DNA of 64,000 bases, from NCBI RefSeq assembly GCF_002234615.1, contig NZ_NMQW01000013.1, positions 62,001 through 126,000 of the forward strand, in the 5' to 3' direction. A program made the translations under genes and the position numbers. The notes below the pieces were generated by a model. The model was not told where the DNA came from. It searched no databases and worked only from the letters and a program-made list of their open reading frames with translations. The DNA is from Paenibacillus rigui (GTDB lineage: Bacteria; Bacillota; Bacilli; Paenibacillales; NBRC-103111). This document shows, piece after piece, positions 1-8,204 of this stretch. The first letter of the stretch is position 1. Each line of letters starts with the position of its first letter.

Positions 1-77
1 TAAGTTATAAGCTCCTCTGCTGCTATTCTGGTTGTCTTCCCAAGGGCCGCGGCCTCCGTTTATTCCAATTCAACTTA

Positions 78-1754
78 TTATTTCATTTGCTCCTTCTGCT
101 GCTTCACGATATCCCAGACATCCTTGGCCAGGAAGGCTCTGTCTTTGTTCTCGGTGTACCATTTGTTCATGAAATCCTCAAGCTGCTTACCGCCGGCTTT
201 ATCCCAAGAGGCTTGAGCGTCCTTGATTGCTTGCTCCGGACTGTATTTCGCACCGCTAATGATGGCTTTGACGTAAATATCGGTAATTTCCTTCAATACG
301 CTGGTATGAATCACATTCAGGTCATTCGAGAACGTAGGCATATGCTCGCCCACCGTAATGCCCGGATATTGACGGTTCGGATCCAGGTAAGACTTTTGTG
401 CTTCCTTGTACATGTCCAAGCCTGCCTTTTGATCGGCTACCTCAGGGTTAAACTGATTGACGACAAAGCTGCATTTGTCCGTTGCACGAGTAAGGAACAT
501 GACATAGTCCCCTGCATAGTTGACTTCGTTCTTGGATTTGGCAGGGTCGATAATTTGCGGACAGCCGTTCGGCCCTTTTTTCCAATGCACGCCTTCCTCG
601 CCCAGCACGATTTTGTTCCCGTTTTCCGGCTTCATCAAGAAGTCGATGTATTTTACCGCCGCTTCCGGATCCTTTGCCTTCGCATTCAGCACCGTACTCA
701 TCTGGATCGGATTGTCGATAGCTCCGGTAAATTCGCCGAACTGGGATTTCGGATAAGGCAGGACGGCAATTTCGGCTCCAGGGACATTTTTCTTCAACGT
801 ACCGAGGTCGGCCGTGGAAAATTCGAACCAGCTCACGCTGGAGTTAATATAAATCCCGATTTTGCCGTTCAGGAAATCCTGCTTCGCCTTCATGCCATCT
901 TTATCATTGATGTAGTCCTTGTCGATGATGCCGTCATCGTACAGCTTTTTCTTGAACGTCAGCGCTGCCAGATCATTGTCCCACAGCAAGCCTACCTTGC
1001 CGTCCTTAATGCCCCAGGAAAGCTGGCTTTTGGACATCGAGCCGCCGAACATTTCGTTCAACGCCGTCTCCGAATATGTGCTGATATTCAAGCCGTACGT
1101 GTCCTTCTTGCCGTTGCCGTCCGGATCCTGGTCTGCAAAAGCCTTAGCGACCTTCATCAGCTCCTCCGCTGTTTTGGGCACCTCCAGGTTCAGCTTCTTC
1201 AGCCAATCGGTCCGGATAAAAAAGGCATGAAGCGGAACGGCCTCCTTCATTTTGCCGATTTCATACAGCTTGCCGTCGGACTTCGTTCCCGCTTTTTTCA
1301 GCTGCGGAAACTGGGTGAGCAGCTTTTGGTATTCCGGCATAAATTTCAGGTAATCGTCCAGAGGCAGCAGCTGCTTCTGCTCATAAATGCCGTTGCGGAA
1401 CGGTGTATTGTATTCGTTAATAATATCCGGTGCGGAGCCGGAGGCGAACAGCACGTTCATTTTCTTGGTCGAATCGCTGCGGAGAATCGGAACGAATTTG
1501 ACGTTAGACGGACCGTTCTGGTTGATCCATTTGGTCCAGCGGTTTTCTTCATATGAGCCCTCGGATGCCGGAACAGCTCCACGGTCATACATCGAAACGG
1601 TAATGTCTCCGCGCTTTGCGGGCTTTTCCTCTGCCGGTTTCGTCTCTCCTTCCGCCGGCTGCTGCTTGCTTGTGTCTGAGCATCCTGCGAGAACCGCCCC
1701 CATGGCTACTGCAGCCGTGAACGTAATTCCCATCCATTTGGTCGATTTTTTCAT
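78..1754 (-). CDS. Extracellular solute-binding lipoprotein of a sugar ABC importer (LplA-like)
   Basis: This 558-residue protein is the predicted substrate-capturing lipoprotein of the importer whose permeases lie upstream. The N-terminus has a lysine-rich start, a hydrophobic stretch and the lipobox LAGC with Cys25 as the lipidation site, followed by a Ser/Gln/Glu/Pro/Lys linker. The body, with aromatic-rich segments and many Asn-Gly/Asp-Gly turns, matches the long (about 500-560 aa) extracellular solute-binding class that pairs with LplB/LplC permeases in Paenibacillus. It is the last gene of the locus in transcription order, 93 bases after the second permease. The ligand cannot be read from sequence; the GH105 and epimerase context suggests an oligosaccharide containing uronic acid, which is inference. 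Confidence 0.9.
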   Translation of the reverse strand: MKKSTKWMGITFTAAVAMGAVLAGCSDTSKQQPAEGETKPAEEKPAKRGDITVSMYDRGAVPASEGSYEENRWTKWINQNGPSNVKFVPILRSDSTKKMNVLFASGSAPDIINEYNTPFRNGIYEQKQLLPLDDYLKFMPEYQKLLTQFPQLKKAGTKSDGKLYEIGKMKEAVPLHAFFIRTDWLKKLNLEVPKTAEELMKVAKAFADQDPDGNGKKDTYGLNISTYSETALNEMFGGSMSKSQLSWGIKDGKVGLLWDNDLAALTFKKKLYDDGIIDKDYINDKDGMKAKQDFLNGKIGIYINSSVSWFEFSTADLGTLKKNVPGAEIAVLPYPKSQFGEFTGAIDNPIQMSTVLNAKAKDPEAAVKYIDFLMKPENGNKIVLGEEGVHWKKGPNGCPQIIDPAKSKNEVNYAGDYVMFLTRATDKCSFVVNQFNPEVADQKAGLDMYKEAQKSYLDPNRQYPGITVGEHMPTFSNDLNVIHTSVLKEITDIYVKAIISGAKYSPEQAIKDAQASWDKAGGKQLEDFMNKWYTENKDRAFLAKDVWDIVKQQKEQMK

Positions 1755-1847
1755 TTCCTTGTCCCACCCTTTTTATCGTAATAAGATGCTTACAATGAAA
1801 CCGAAATTGAATCGATGCTTGCGCCACATGCCCTCTGACTTCTGCCT

Positions 1848-2720
1848 TTAACCTTTGACGGAACCGAGCATGACGCCTTTGACAAAATATTTTTGAAGGA
1901 ACGGATACACAAGAAGCATAGGTACGACCATCACCACAACGCCAACGGCCTTGATCATTTCATTCATGACCAGCTGCTGCTCCATCGGATCGGTGGTTGC
2001 TGTGGAGACGACATCGCTTTTTTGCAGTACAGCCTGCACGATGACCGTCAAATTTTGCAGATCGGTTTTGTTGATGTACATCAGCACGCTCATGAAGGCA
2101 TTCCAGTAATGTACGCCGTAAAATAGCGCCAGTGTCGCCAGCATCGGCAGCGACAGCGGAAGGATGATGCGCCATAGCAGCATCGTATCGCCGCAGCCGT
2201 CGATCCGTGCGGCTTCCTCCACCTCGTGGGGGATATTCTCAAAATAGCTGCGCATAAGCAGCATATTGTAAGTGCTGATAAAGCCTGTAAGCCATATCGA
2301 CCAGTAGGAATCGATTAAGGATAAGCTTTTGACCACGAGATAGGTAGGAATGACCCCTCCCGAAAACAGCATGGTGAACACCATCGCAAGGACGAGATAG
2401 CGTTTTCCCGCCAGATAGGATCGGGACAGCGGATAAGCCGCTAAAATCGTTCCCAGCATACTTATCGCAACCCCGGCGACGGTGATAAGCAGGCTGTTCT
2501 TCAACGCCTTCAGTGCCGGTGTCGCCACAAAAAAGAATTTGTACGCCGATACTTGCAGCCCGATCGGCCACAACGAGACGTGCCCGGACTCTACCGCCCC
2601 CCGTTCGCTTAACGAGACCGCAGCGATATGCACGAACGGCAGCAGACAGGTTAAGGCGAACCCGGCCAGGATGATATAGTTGATGAGATAAAAAATCTTT
2701 TCTCCTGTTGTCGGTTTCAA
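1848..2720 (-). CDS. Carbohydrate ABC transporter permease (LplC/YtcP-like, MalG family)
   Basis: This 290-residue inner-membrane permease has six hydrophobic segments. The cytoplasmic EAA loop reads EVEEAARIDGCGDTMLLWRI around residue 185, which couples the permease to the ATPase. The N-terminus (GEKIFYLINYIIL) is typical of the LplC/YtcP branch. The start is a TTG at 2720, preceded by AGGGGTGA with about seven bases of spacing. No ATPase gene is present in the locus; such importers usually share a multitask MsmX-type ATPase encoded elsewhere. It is separated from its partner permease by roughly 900 bases of repeats, which is unusual for a pair that must be made in equal amounts. Confidence 0.92.
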   Translation of the reverse strand: MKPTTGEKIFYLINYIILAGFALTCLLPFVHIAAVSLSERGAVESGHVSLWPIGLQVSAYKFFFVATPALKALKNSLLITVAGVAISMLGTILAAYPLSRSYLAGKRYLVLAMVFTMLFSGGVIPTYLVVKSLSLIDSYWSIWLTGFISTYNMLLMRSYFENIPHEVEEAARIDGCGDTMLLWRIILPLSLPMLATLALFYGVHYWNAFMSVLMYINKTDLQNLTVIVQAVLQKSDVVSTATTDPMEQQLVMNEMIKAVGVVVMVVPMLLVYPFLQKYFVKGVMLGSVKG

Positions 2721-2739
2721 GGTTAATCACCCCTGTTGT

Positions 2740-3011
2740 GGCTTTCATGGAGGGGAGGTTGGCTTGCCATGTCGTGGCTTGACTTGGCTTGCCTTGGTGA
2801 AATGGTGGCTGCGCAGGCTGGAATCATTCTTCCGATCGCTGTTGTTAGGAGATTTCTTGAATAATACCGCAGCAGCGGTAGAAATCTCCTAAAGCATATG
2901 CTTTCGAAGTCGCTTTCTTTCAGAAAGCGCTCAGGCGAGCGCTAACGCTTCTACAGAACGATTCCGCCCGCTCCGCCTCTATTTCACCGGGACTTCCTCT
3001 CCATGAAAGCC
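2740..3011 (+). repeat. Foldback element copy A (nested inverted repeats)
   Basis: Four nested pairs of arms are visible. The outer arms at 2740-2758 and 2993-3011 (GGCTTTCATGGAG core) match at 16 of 19 positions. Next are GGTGAAAT with ATTTCACC, then GGAATCATTCT with AGAACGATTCC. The inner arms TTAGGAGATTTC (2845-2856) and GAAATCTCCTAA (2881-2892) are perfect, with a small TACCGC-agca-GCGGTA hairpin between them. The unpaired CCGATCGCTGTTG and ACGCTTCT segments are shared with copies B-D. It lies between the two permease genes. Confidence 0.8.
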
Positions 3012-3030
3012 CGTTTTTTAAGAGTAGTTC

Positions 3031-3054
3031 ATGTTTTGTTGTTATACAAAACAT
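3031..3054. repeat. Hairpin in inter-permease gap
   Basis: ATGTTTTGT (3031-3039) and ACAAAACAT (3046-3054) form a perfect 9-bp stem with a 6-base loop. The function is unknown. It could act as a processing or pausing element in the permease transcript. Confidence 0.55.
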
Positions 3055-3070
3055 AGCTCCTTATGGCTTG

Positions 3071-3098
3071 CTTTCCGCAGTGTATTCTCTGCGGAAAG
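3071..3098. repeat. Hairpin CTTTCCGCAG / CTGCGGAAAG
   Basis: A perfect 10-bp stem with an 8-base loop lies in the 909-base gap between the permease genes. There is no T-run on either side, so it is not a convincing intrinsic terminator. Confidence 0.55.
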
Positions 3099-3116
3099 CC
3101 AAGTCATGCAAAAAGT

Positions 3117-3188
3117 GTTGTCTTGGTTGTTATCTTGATTGTTATCTTGGTTGTTATCTTGGTTGTTATCTTGGTTGTTATCTTGGTT
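3117..3188. repeat. 12-bp tandem repeat, six units (GTTATCTTGGTT)
   Basis: Six consecutive 12-base units are present; four are identical (GTTATCTTGGTT) and the first two carry one substitution each. The period is a multiple of three, which creates a spurious Val-Ile-Leu open frame on the plus strand. Such arrays are prone to slippage, so the unit number may differ between strains. Confidence 0.9.
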
Positions 3189-3365
3189 GATTTCAGACTG
3201 TTTATTAGTTTGTATCTTTCTTACTGTAGATTTGCTTCAGGTTTGCTTCAGGTTTGCTGTAGATTTGTTGTAGGTTTAGCTCTGCAGGTTTGTTGCAGGT
3301 ATTCGCTTTTGAACGGTTGTTTTGCCTGCAAGCCGGCAAAACATGCCCTCTACCCTCCCCCACGG

Positions 3366-3631
3366 AGAGGGGGGACAAAAAGACCGGCGACCGGCGGAGG
3401 GGAAGGTGTGTACTGCAGGAGCGAAGCGTTCGCCTTTGTCCTTGGGAAATTTCCGCCGACAGCGGACTCTAATCCCAATTTCCCAAGGACAACAGCGACC
3501 GGAGGTACACACCTTCCCTGCAGCATGCTCCTATTTGCGCTACACACCTTCCCCGCAGCCACGCTCCATTTTTTGTGCTACACATCTTCCCCGCAACCAC
3601 TCCAACCAAGCTCCCTTTTTGTCCCCCCTCT
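3366..3631 (-). repeat. Foldback element copy B (nested inverted repeats)
   Basis: The outer arms are a perfect 17-bp pair (3366-3382 with 3615-3631, AGAGGGGGGACAAAAAG and its complement). The middle arms are a perfect 14-bp pair (3400-3413 with 3505-3518, GGGAAGGTGTGTAC). The inner arms are a perfect 16-bp pair (3436-3451 with 3477-3492, TTGTCCTTGGGAAATT). Read on the minus strand it carries the shared core TCGCTGTTGTCC and GGACAAAGGCGAACGC. The right outer arm begins at the stop codon of the upstream permease gene. Confidence 0.85.
3506..3603. repeat. Three imperfect direct repeats of about 35-38 bp
   Basis: TACACACCTTCCC-GCAG followed by a GCTCC tract recurs at 3506, 3541 and 3579 (the last copy truncated and diverged). 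They lie inside the right half of foldback copy B, between its middle and outer arms. Confidence 0.7.
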
Positions 3632-4604
3632 ACCACAACGCCTGATCAAACTTACGAGCAATCCAGTTCGCCACCAGCACCAGGGTGAAGCTGACGACCG
3701 ACTCGAACAAGCCCATCGCCGTCGTCAGGCTGAACTGCGCCTGCTGAAGGCCAATCTTGTAAATATACGTGCTGATAACCTCCGACACATCGGCAACCGC
3801 CGAGTTTTGCAGGTTGTATACTTGATCGAAGCCAACCTCCATCACCCGTCCCATGGCAAGAATCAACAGCAGCACAATGGTGTGGCGGATGCCCGGCAGC
3901 GTAATATGCCAGATCTGCTTCCACTTGGAGGCGCCATCCATCCCCGCCGATTCATATAAGGCCGGATCGATCGTCGTCAGCGCCGCCAAATAGATGATGG
4001 TGCTGAACCCCATTTCCTTCCACACACCGGAGCCTACGAAGATGGTGATCCAGGAGAAGGACTCATACAGAAACGTTTTCGGTTCAATCGAAAGCAGCTT
4101 GAGCAGCTTGTTGACCGAGCCGTAATCCGTTGCGAACAACGTAAGCACAATGCCCGATACGATAACCCAGGAGAAAAAATGCGGCAAATAAATAATCGTT
4201 TGCACCCATTTTTTAAACCACGCCTTGCGGACCTCGTTCAGCAATATCGCAAGAATGATCGGTACCGGGAAGCCAACCGCCAAATTCAGAAAGCTAAGCC
4301 AGAACGTATTCCACAGGATTTGCACAGTGTTGGCCGAAGAGAACAGCAGCCGGAAATGCTTGAGCCCTACCCAGGGGCTGTGCAGGATCCCGTCTGCAAA
4401 ATTGTAGCTTTTAAAAGCGATAATAAGTCCGCCCATAGGGATGTACTTGAAGATCAAATAAAAGGCAAACACAGGAAGAAGCATAAGATACAAGGGGACA
4501 TTCTGCTTCAGTTTCCTTTTGCGCCGCAGCTGCAGCTGCGTAGACCGGGGCGTGTGCTGTTCTGAAGGGACACCCGCGACAGGAGCTTCTTCCAATCGGC
4601 TCAT
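3630..4604 (-). CDS. Sugar ABC transporter permease (LplB/YtmA-like, MalF family)
   Basis: This 324-residue membrane permease is the partner of the permease at 1848-2720. Residues 1-35 are a charged cytoplasmic leader rich in Arg/Lys, followed by six hydrophobic segments starting at LYLMLLPVFAFYLIF. The EAA loop around residues 215-235 (ALYESAGMDGASKWKQIWHI) is intact. The start ATG has AAGGAGTGA nine bases upstream. It is the first transporter gene in transcription order, about 215 bases after the second dehydrogenase gene, with its own candidate promoter in that gap. Confidence 0.92.
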   Translation of the reverse strand: MSRLEEAPVAGVPSEQHTPRSTQLQLRRKRKLKQNVPLYLMLLPVFAFYLIFKYIPMGGLIIAFKSYNFADGILHSPWVGLKHFRLLFSSANTVQILWNTFWLSFLNLAVGFPVPIILAILLNEVRKAWFKKWVQTIIYLPHFFSWVIVSGIVLTLFATDYGSVNKLLKLLSIEPKTFLYESFSWITIFVGSGVWKEMGFSTIIYLAALTTIDPALYESAGMDGASKWKQIWHITLPGIRHTIVLLLILAMGRVMEVGFDQVYNLQNSAVADVSEVISTYIYKIGLQQAQFSLTTAMGLFESVVSFTLVLVANWIARKFDQALW

Positions 4605-4637
4605 GACGGCTCACTCCTTGTTCCTCGGTATAGGTTC

Positions 4638-4670
4638 ATTATAATCTGCGCCTCCGATGCAACCCTTAAA
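4638..4670 (-). promoter_or_regulatory. Candidate promoter with TTTAAGGGTT box, importer operon
   Basis: On the minus strand TTTAAGGGTT (4661-4670) is followed after 17 bases by TATAAT (4638-4643) and then GAA-NN-TATA. There is no good -35 hexamer; the box sits in its place, as expected of an activator-dependent promoter. The same arrangement occurs at 6972-7003 upstream of the dehydrogenase pair. Confidence 0.55.
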
Positions 4671-4705
4671 TATAGTTGGATGAATCTATAAAATCGTTTG
4701 ACGGC

Positions 4706-4719
4706 TGTAAACGTTTCGT
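4706..4719. promoter_or_regulatory. Weak CcpA (cre)-like site
   Basis: TGTAAACGTTTCGT matches the cre consensus TGWAANCGNTNWCA at 11 of 14 positions. It lies upstream of the importer promoter. Carbon catabolite control is plausible, but the match is incomplete. Confidence 0.35.
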
Positions 4720-4819
4720 AAAGGGCAAAGACATGCCGTACCCCAGTCCACCTCTCAGCCTCTCACTAGATGGAACTGATCACTCTTACGCCTGGGAAGC
4801 ACCAGCCCAGCCCCCTGCC

Positions 4820-5830
4820 TTACAGCCTTACAGCCGAACCCGAACGGGCCGATGTATTGGAGGCCTCGATTAGTCTCGTCAAATCGCTTGCCAGCCGAAT
4901 GTTCTCCACTGCTGTCGTACCGCTACGGACATGATCTACCCATTGCTCGAACGCCGATGGGAGCGGTGCGGGCATTTCCGTTACGTCATGCCAGCGGTTG
5001 GCCGCCTCCCCCTCTAGCTTGGCGCTGCGCAGCTGCAGCCTATCGTCGTGCTTGGAATACGTCACGCTGCCGGCGGTCCCGTGAATTTCAATAAAAAAGT
5101 GGGACGTGCCGGTGGCAAAGCCCGCCTCGACGACAGCCAGTGCGCCGTTCGTCCAGCGCAGCACCGCCACCGCGTTATCCTCCACCTCCCGGCCGGTTAC
5201 GTAGCCGTAGCTTGCGCTGACGCTGTCCGGCAGTTCCCCCATAAACAGCCGGGCCAGCACCATCGGATGACAGCCCAGGTCGGTCATCGCCCCGCCGCCG
5301 GTCGGCTCCAGCTCAAAGAAATGAGCGGGCAGCCAGCCATTCGGCTCCTTTTCTGTCGGAAGCGCCCCGTTATGGGATAACCGGGTCCGGATCAGCGTCA
5401 CATCGCCAAGCAGGCCGTCTCGAAGCATTTGCTGAATCACCTGGGTAAAAGGCATATTCAAACGGGGCAGCGAAACGGTCAGCTTCACCCCTGCCTTCTC
5501 AACGGCAACCAAAATTTCATCGCATGCCTCCGATGTCAGGGCAATCACCTTTTCGGTAAAAATATGCTTGCCCGCCCGGGCCGCAGCCAGGATAACCTCC
5601 GGATGGAGCGAGGTCGGCGCATCCACGATGACGCCTTCCAGCTCAGGCACCGCCAGCAGCTCGTGCAGCTGCTCATAGAACGGAACCCCCAGCGCCTCGG
5701 CTTGCTGCCGGCCCCGCTCCGCCACTTCATCCCACACCGCCGTAATGACCGTCTCAGGGTGGTCCGACGCCTGACGTGCATAATCTTTGGCATGCACATG
5801 CCAAAAGCTTAATAAGGCTACTTTCATCAT
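4820..5830 (-). CDS. Gfo/Idh/MocA family oxidoreductase
   Basis: This 336-residue protein is a predicted NAD(P)-dependent sugar dehydrogenase. The N-terminal Rossmann half starts MKVALLSFWHVHAKDYAR, which lacks the usual GxGxxG and instead has an FWHVHA turn seen in a subset of the family. EKVIALTSEACDEI (about residue 95) is the counterpart of the catalytic EKP motif, with valine in place of proline. The C-terminal half carries GGGAMTDLGCHPM, matching the family's substrate-binding G-G-xx-x-D-x-G-x-H motif. It follows the next dehydrogenase by 15 bases, so the two are co-transcribed. A role in converting a released sugar or uronate is inferred from context. Confidence 0.9.
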   Translation of the reverse strand: MMKVALLSFWHVHAKDYARQASDHPETVITAVWDEVAERGRQQAEALGVPFYEQLHELLAVPELEGVIVDAPTSLHPEVILAAARAGKHIFTEKVIALTSEACDEILVAVEKAGVKLTVSLPRLNMPFTQVIQQMLRDGLLGDVTLIRTRLSHNGALPTEKEPNGWLPAHFFELEPTGGGAMTDLGCHPMVLARLFMGELPDSVSASYGYVTGREVEDNAVAVLRWTNGALAVVEAGFATGTSHFFIEIHGTAGSVTYSKHDDRLQLRSAKLEGEAANRWHDVTEMPAPLPSAFEQWVDHVRSGTTAVENIRLASDLTRLIEASNTSARSGSAVRL

Positions 5831-5845
5831 GATGTGTCGGCTCCT

Positions 5846-6934
5846 TTACAATGAATCGAAGTAAACCGCCTTGCCCGTACGGTTCGATTCGTAGATCGCT
5901 TCCAAAATTTCAGACACCACGCAAGCTTGCTCCGGTGTAACAATCGGCTCCCTGTCGTTCAGAATCGCATCGATCCACAGGCGAATCTCCTTATCCTGCA
6001 TGCTTTCTTTTTTACCTTCATAGAAATCGGCACCCTTCGCTTCGAACTGCAGCTGGTTAACGTACAGACGCCCGTGATTTTCACCGTTAATCCTTAGCCC
6101 GTCCTGCATGTCGGCTCCGCCCTCGGTGCCGCACAGTGTGCATCTCGCTTCCTTCACATCCAGCGTGTTCAACGCCCAGCTCGATTCCAGCAGGATCGTG
6201 GCGCCATTTTTCATCACAATCATCCCGAAGGCCGAATCCTCGACCTTGAATTTCTCAGGATCCCACGGTCCCCATGCGTTCGCCGCCTTTTCCTTGCGCG
6301 ACAGTTTATGGTAAGCGGTGCCAAGAACGACTTTGGGTTCATAATTGTTCATGAGCCACAGGGTCAGATCCAGCGCATGCGTTCCGATATCAATTAACGG
6401 ACCGCCGCCCTGCTTCTCTTCGTCCAGAAATACCCCCCAGGTCGGTACGCCGCGTCGGCGAATGGCATGCGCTTTGGCAAAATAAATGTCTCCAAGGTCG
6501 CCATCCTCGCAAATTTGCTTTAAATACTGGCTGTCGGCGCGAAACCGGTTGTTGTAGCCGATCGTCAGCTTTTTCCCGCTCCGTTTGGCAACCTCCACCA
6601 TCCGGCGCGCATCGGCGGCTCTGATGGCCATCGGCTTTTCGCACATGACGTGCTTTCCTGCCTCCAGAGCGGCAATCGATATTTCGGCATGCGAATCATT
6701 GGGTGTACAGACGTGCACCACATCAATCGCCGGATCGCCAAGCAGCTCCTGATAGCTCTCGTATACGACGGCCTCCGCCGTTCCGTACTGCTGAGCCACC
6801 GCCCGGGCGCGGCCTGATTCGATATCATAAAAAGCGACAATTTCAACCTGCTCCAGCTTGCTCAGGCTTGGCAAATGCTTGCCGGTAGCAATCCCTCCAC
6901 AGCCAATAATCGCTACCTTCAGTTTGTTGGACAT
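5846..6934 (-). CDS. Gfo/Idh/MocA family oxidoreductase
   Basis: This 362-residue predicted NAD(P)-dependent dehydrogenase has a canonical N-terminal nucleotide-binding motif, AIIGCGGIATGKHLP. CEKPMAIRAADARRMV (about residue 95) contains the EKP motif with its nucleotide- and substrate-contacting lysine. GGGPLIDIGTHALDL (about residue 180) carries the Asp and His expected in the active site. Length is normal for the family. The start ATG follows GGGGGTTATCAAT. It is the first of a dehydrogenase pair and has a candidate regulated promoter about 40 bases upstream. The substrate is not deducible from sequence. Confidence 0.92.
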   Translation of the reverse strand: MSNKLKVAIIGCGGIATGKHLPSLSKLEQVEIVAFYDIESGRARAVAQQYGTAEAVVYESYQELLGDPAIDVVHVCTPNDSHAEISIAALEAGKHVMCEKPMAIRAADARRMVEVAKRSGKKLTIGYNNRFRADSQYLKQICEDGDLGDIYFAKAHAIRRRGVPTWGVFLDEEKQGGGPLIDIGTHALDLTLWLMNNYEPKVVLGTAYHKLSRKEKAANAWGPWDPEKFKVEDSAFGMIVMKNGATILLESSWALNTLDVKEARCTLCGTEGGADMQDGLRINGENHGRLYVNQLQFEAKGADFYEGKKESMQDKEIRLWIDAILNDREPIVTPEQACVVSEILEAIYESNRTGKAVYFDSL

Positions 6935-6971
6935 ATTGATAACCCCCTATAATGATGTGCTCTATACCTTC

Positions 6972-7003
6972 ATTATAAGAATTCAAAAAAAAGAACCCTT
7001 AAA
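6972..7003 (-). promoter_or_regulatory. Candidate promoter with TTTAAGGGTT box, dehydrogenase pair
   Basis: On the minus strand TTTAAGGGTT (6994-7003) is followed after 16 bases by TATAAT (6972-6977) and GAA-NN-TATA. It shares box, -10 and downstream bases with the site at 4638-4670. The YesN-like regulator encoded immediately upstream is an obvious candidate to bind it; that is inference. Confidence 0.55.
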
Positions 7004-7079
7004 AATTTATAGAGAAATCTATAAATTCATTGGGTCTCTTTTACAGATCCTTTGCAGCAGGTTTGACAGGGTCCAATCT

Positions 7080-8204
7080 TCAAGTGGAGAGAGGCGATAC
7101 AGCTTCCTCCACAGGTATTTTCCGGTATTCCTTCGGCGACATGCGGAATTGCTGCTTGAATACGTTCGTAAAATAATTCGGCTCGTCAAAGCCGACCGCA
7201 CAGGCAATTTCAAAAATGCGCATATCGGTATTGCGCAGCAGCAGAGCGGCTTTATCCATGCGCAGCCGGGTGACGTAGCTCGTAAAGCTGTCTCCGGTCG
7301 TTTTCTTGAACAAGACGCTAAAATAACTGGGATTCATATGAACATAATCCGCCAGGTCGGTAAGACGGCATTCCTCGTGGTAATGCTCCTCCACGTACTG
7401 CATAGCCCGCTCAATGACATTGTCCTGCTTGGAAGAGGCCTGCCATTGCATAAACAGCCTCATAAAGGACAGCACCTGCTCCTTGACCCAGACAAGGACC
7501 TCCTCCGCCTTCCAATGCGGCTGAGGCATACGGTCGGAGACGCCGGAGTCTGCGGAGGGGAACCGATCCGTCTGAAACTGCTTCTGTATCGTAGCCTGCA
7601 GCGCCAAGGTTAACGATAACGCCTGAAGCTTCAGCTCAGCCTCCGGTATGCCGGAAAGCTCCGCAATCCGCTGGTGCAGCAGCTGCTCCAGCACCTCGGC
7701 CTGCCCTGTCAAAATCGCCGACATCAGCTGCGCCTCGAGCTCTTTAGCCCTGCTCTGATTCAGAACCACAACGGAGCCCGGCTGCGGCCCTTCATGATGA
7801 CCGGGCAACAACTGCTTTCTGCGTTGGATAAAGCGGTCCGCCGCCTTGCTGAGTACTTGACGGACATCCTCTTCCTTGCAGGGCTTAACGAGCAGGTCCA
7901 GTACGCCATGCCGGACGGCGGCCTGGGCATATTCAAAATTTTTATACGCCGTAATGATGACCACCAGCAGCTCCGGATATTTTTGCCTTAGATGACCGAC
8001 GAATTCAAGCCCATCCATCACCGGCATCCGGATATCCGTCAGCACCAGATCAGGCCTGACTTGATCGAGCATCGTTAGCGCATCGTGCCCGTTGGCCGCC
8101 TCTCCTGCAACGTTCCAGCCGAGCCTGCCCCCCTCCATCATCTTCATCAAGCCACGGCGAAAATTCGGTTGGTCCTCTACGATCAAAACATTTCCGTTCA
8201 GCAT
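7080..8204 (-). CDS. AraC-type response regulator (YesN-like)
   Basis: This 374-residue transcription factor has an N-terminal receiver domain (residues 1-125). It shows the acidic pair at 10-11, phospho-acceptor Asp57 in LVLTDIRMPVMDG, and the conserved lysine in LLVKPCKEED. A variable middle follows (about 130-265). The C-terminal AraC double helix-turn-helix (about 270-365) contains MNPSYFSVLFKKTTGDSF and IFEIACAVGFDEPNYFTNVF. Its start overlaps the end of the kinase gene by seven bases, so the pair is translationally coupled. It probably activates the adjacent transport and degradation genes in response to a sugar sensed outside the cell. Confidence 0.94.
   Translation of the reverse strand: MLNGNVLIVEDQPNFRRGLMKMMEGGRLGWNVAGEAANGHDALTMLDQVRPDLVLTDIRMPVMDGLEFVGHLRQKYPELLVVIITAYKNFEYAQAAVRHGVLDLLVKPCKEEDVRQVLSKAADRFIQRRKQLLPGHHEGPQPGSVVVLNQSRAKELEAQLMSAILTGQAEVLEQLLHQRIAELSGIPEAELKLQALSLTLALQATIQKQFQTDRFPSADSGVSDRMPQPHWKAEEVLVWVKEQVLSFMRLFMQWQASSKQDNVIERAMQYVEEHYHEECRLTDLADYVHMNPSYFSVLFKKTTGDSFTSYVTRLRMDKAALLLRNTDMRIFEIACAVGFDEPNYFTNVFKQQFRMSPKEYRKIPVEEAVSPLST

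Noticed and set aside
87-1556. 489-codon plus-strand frame opposite the sugar-binding lipoprotein gene
   Set aside because: It is an antisense shadow; the minus-strand frame has a lipobox and family motifs, and this one has no recognisable domain.
3117-3188. Possible CRISPR array
   Set aside because: The units are contiguous 12-mers with no spacers and no cas genes nearby.
3063-3959. 298-codon plus-strand frame across the inter-permease gap
   Set aside because: It runs through the 12-bp tandem array (Val-Ile-Leu repeats) and both arms of a foldback element, and it ends inside the permease gene on the other strand.
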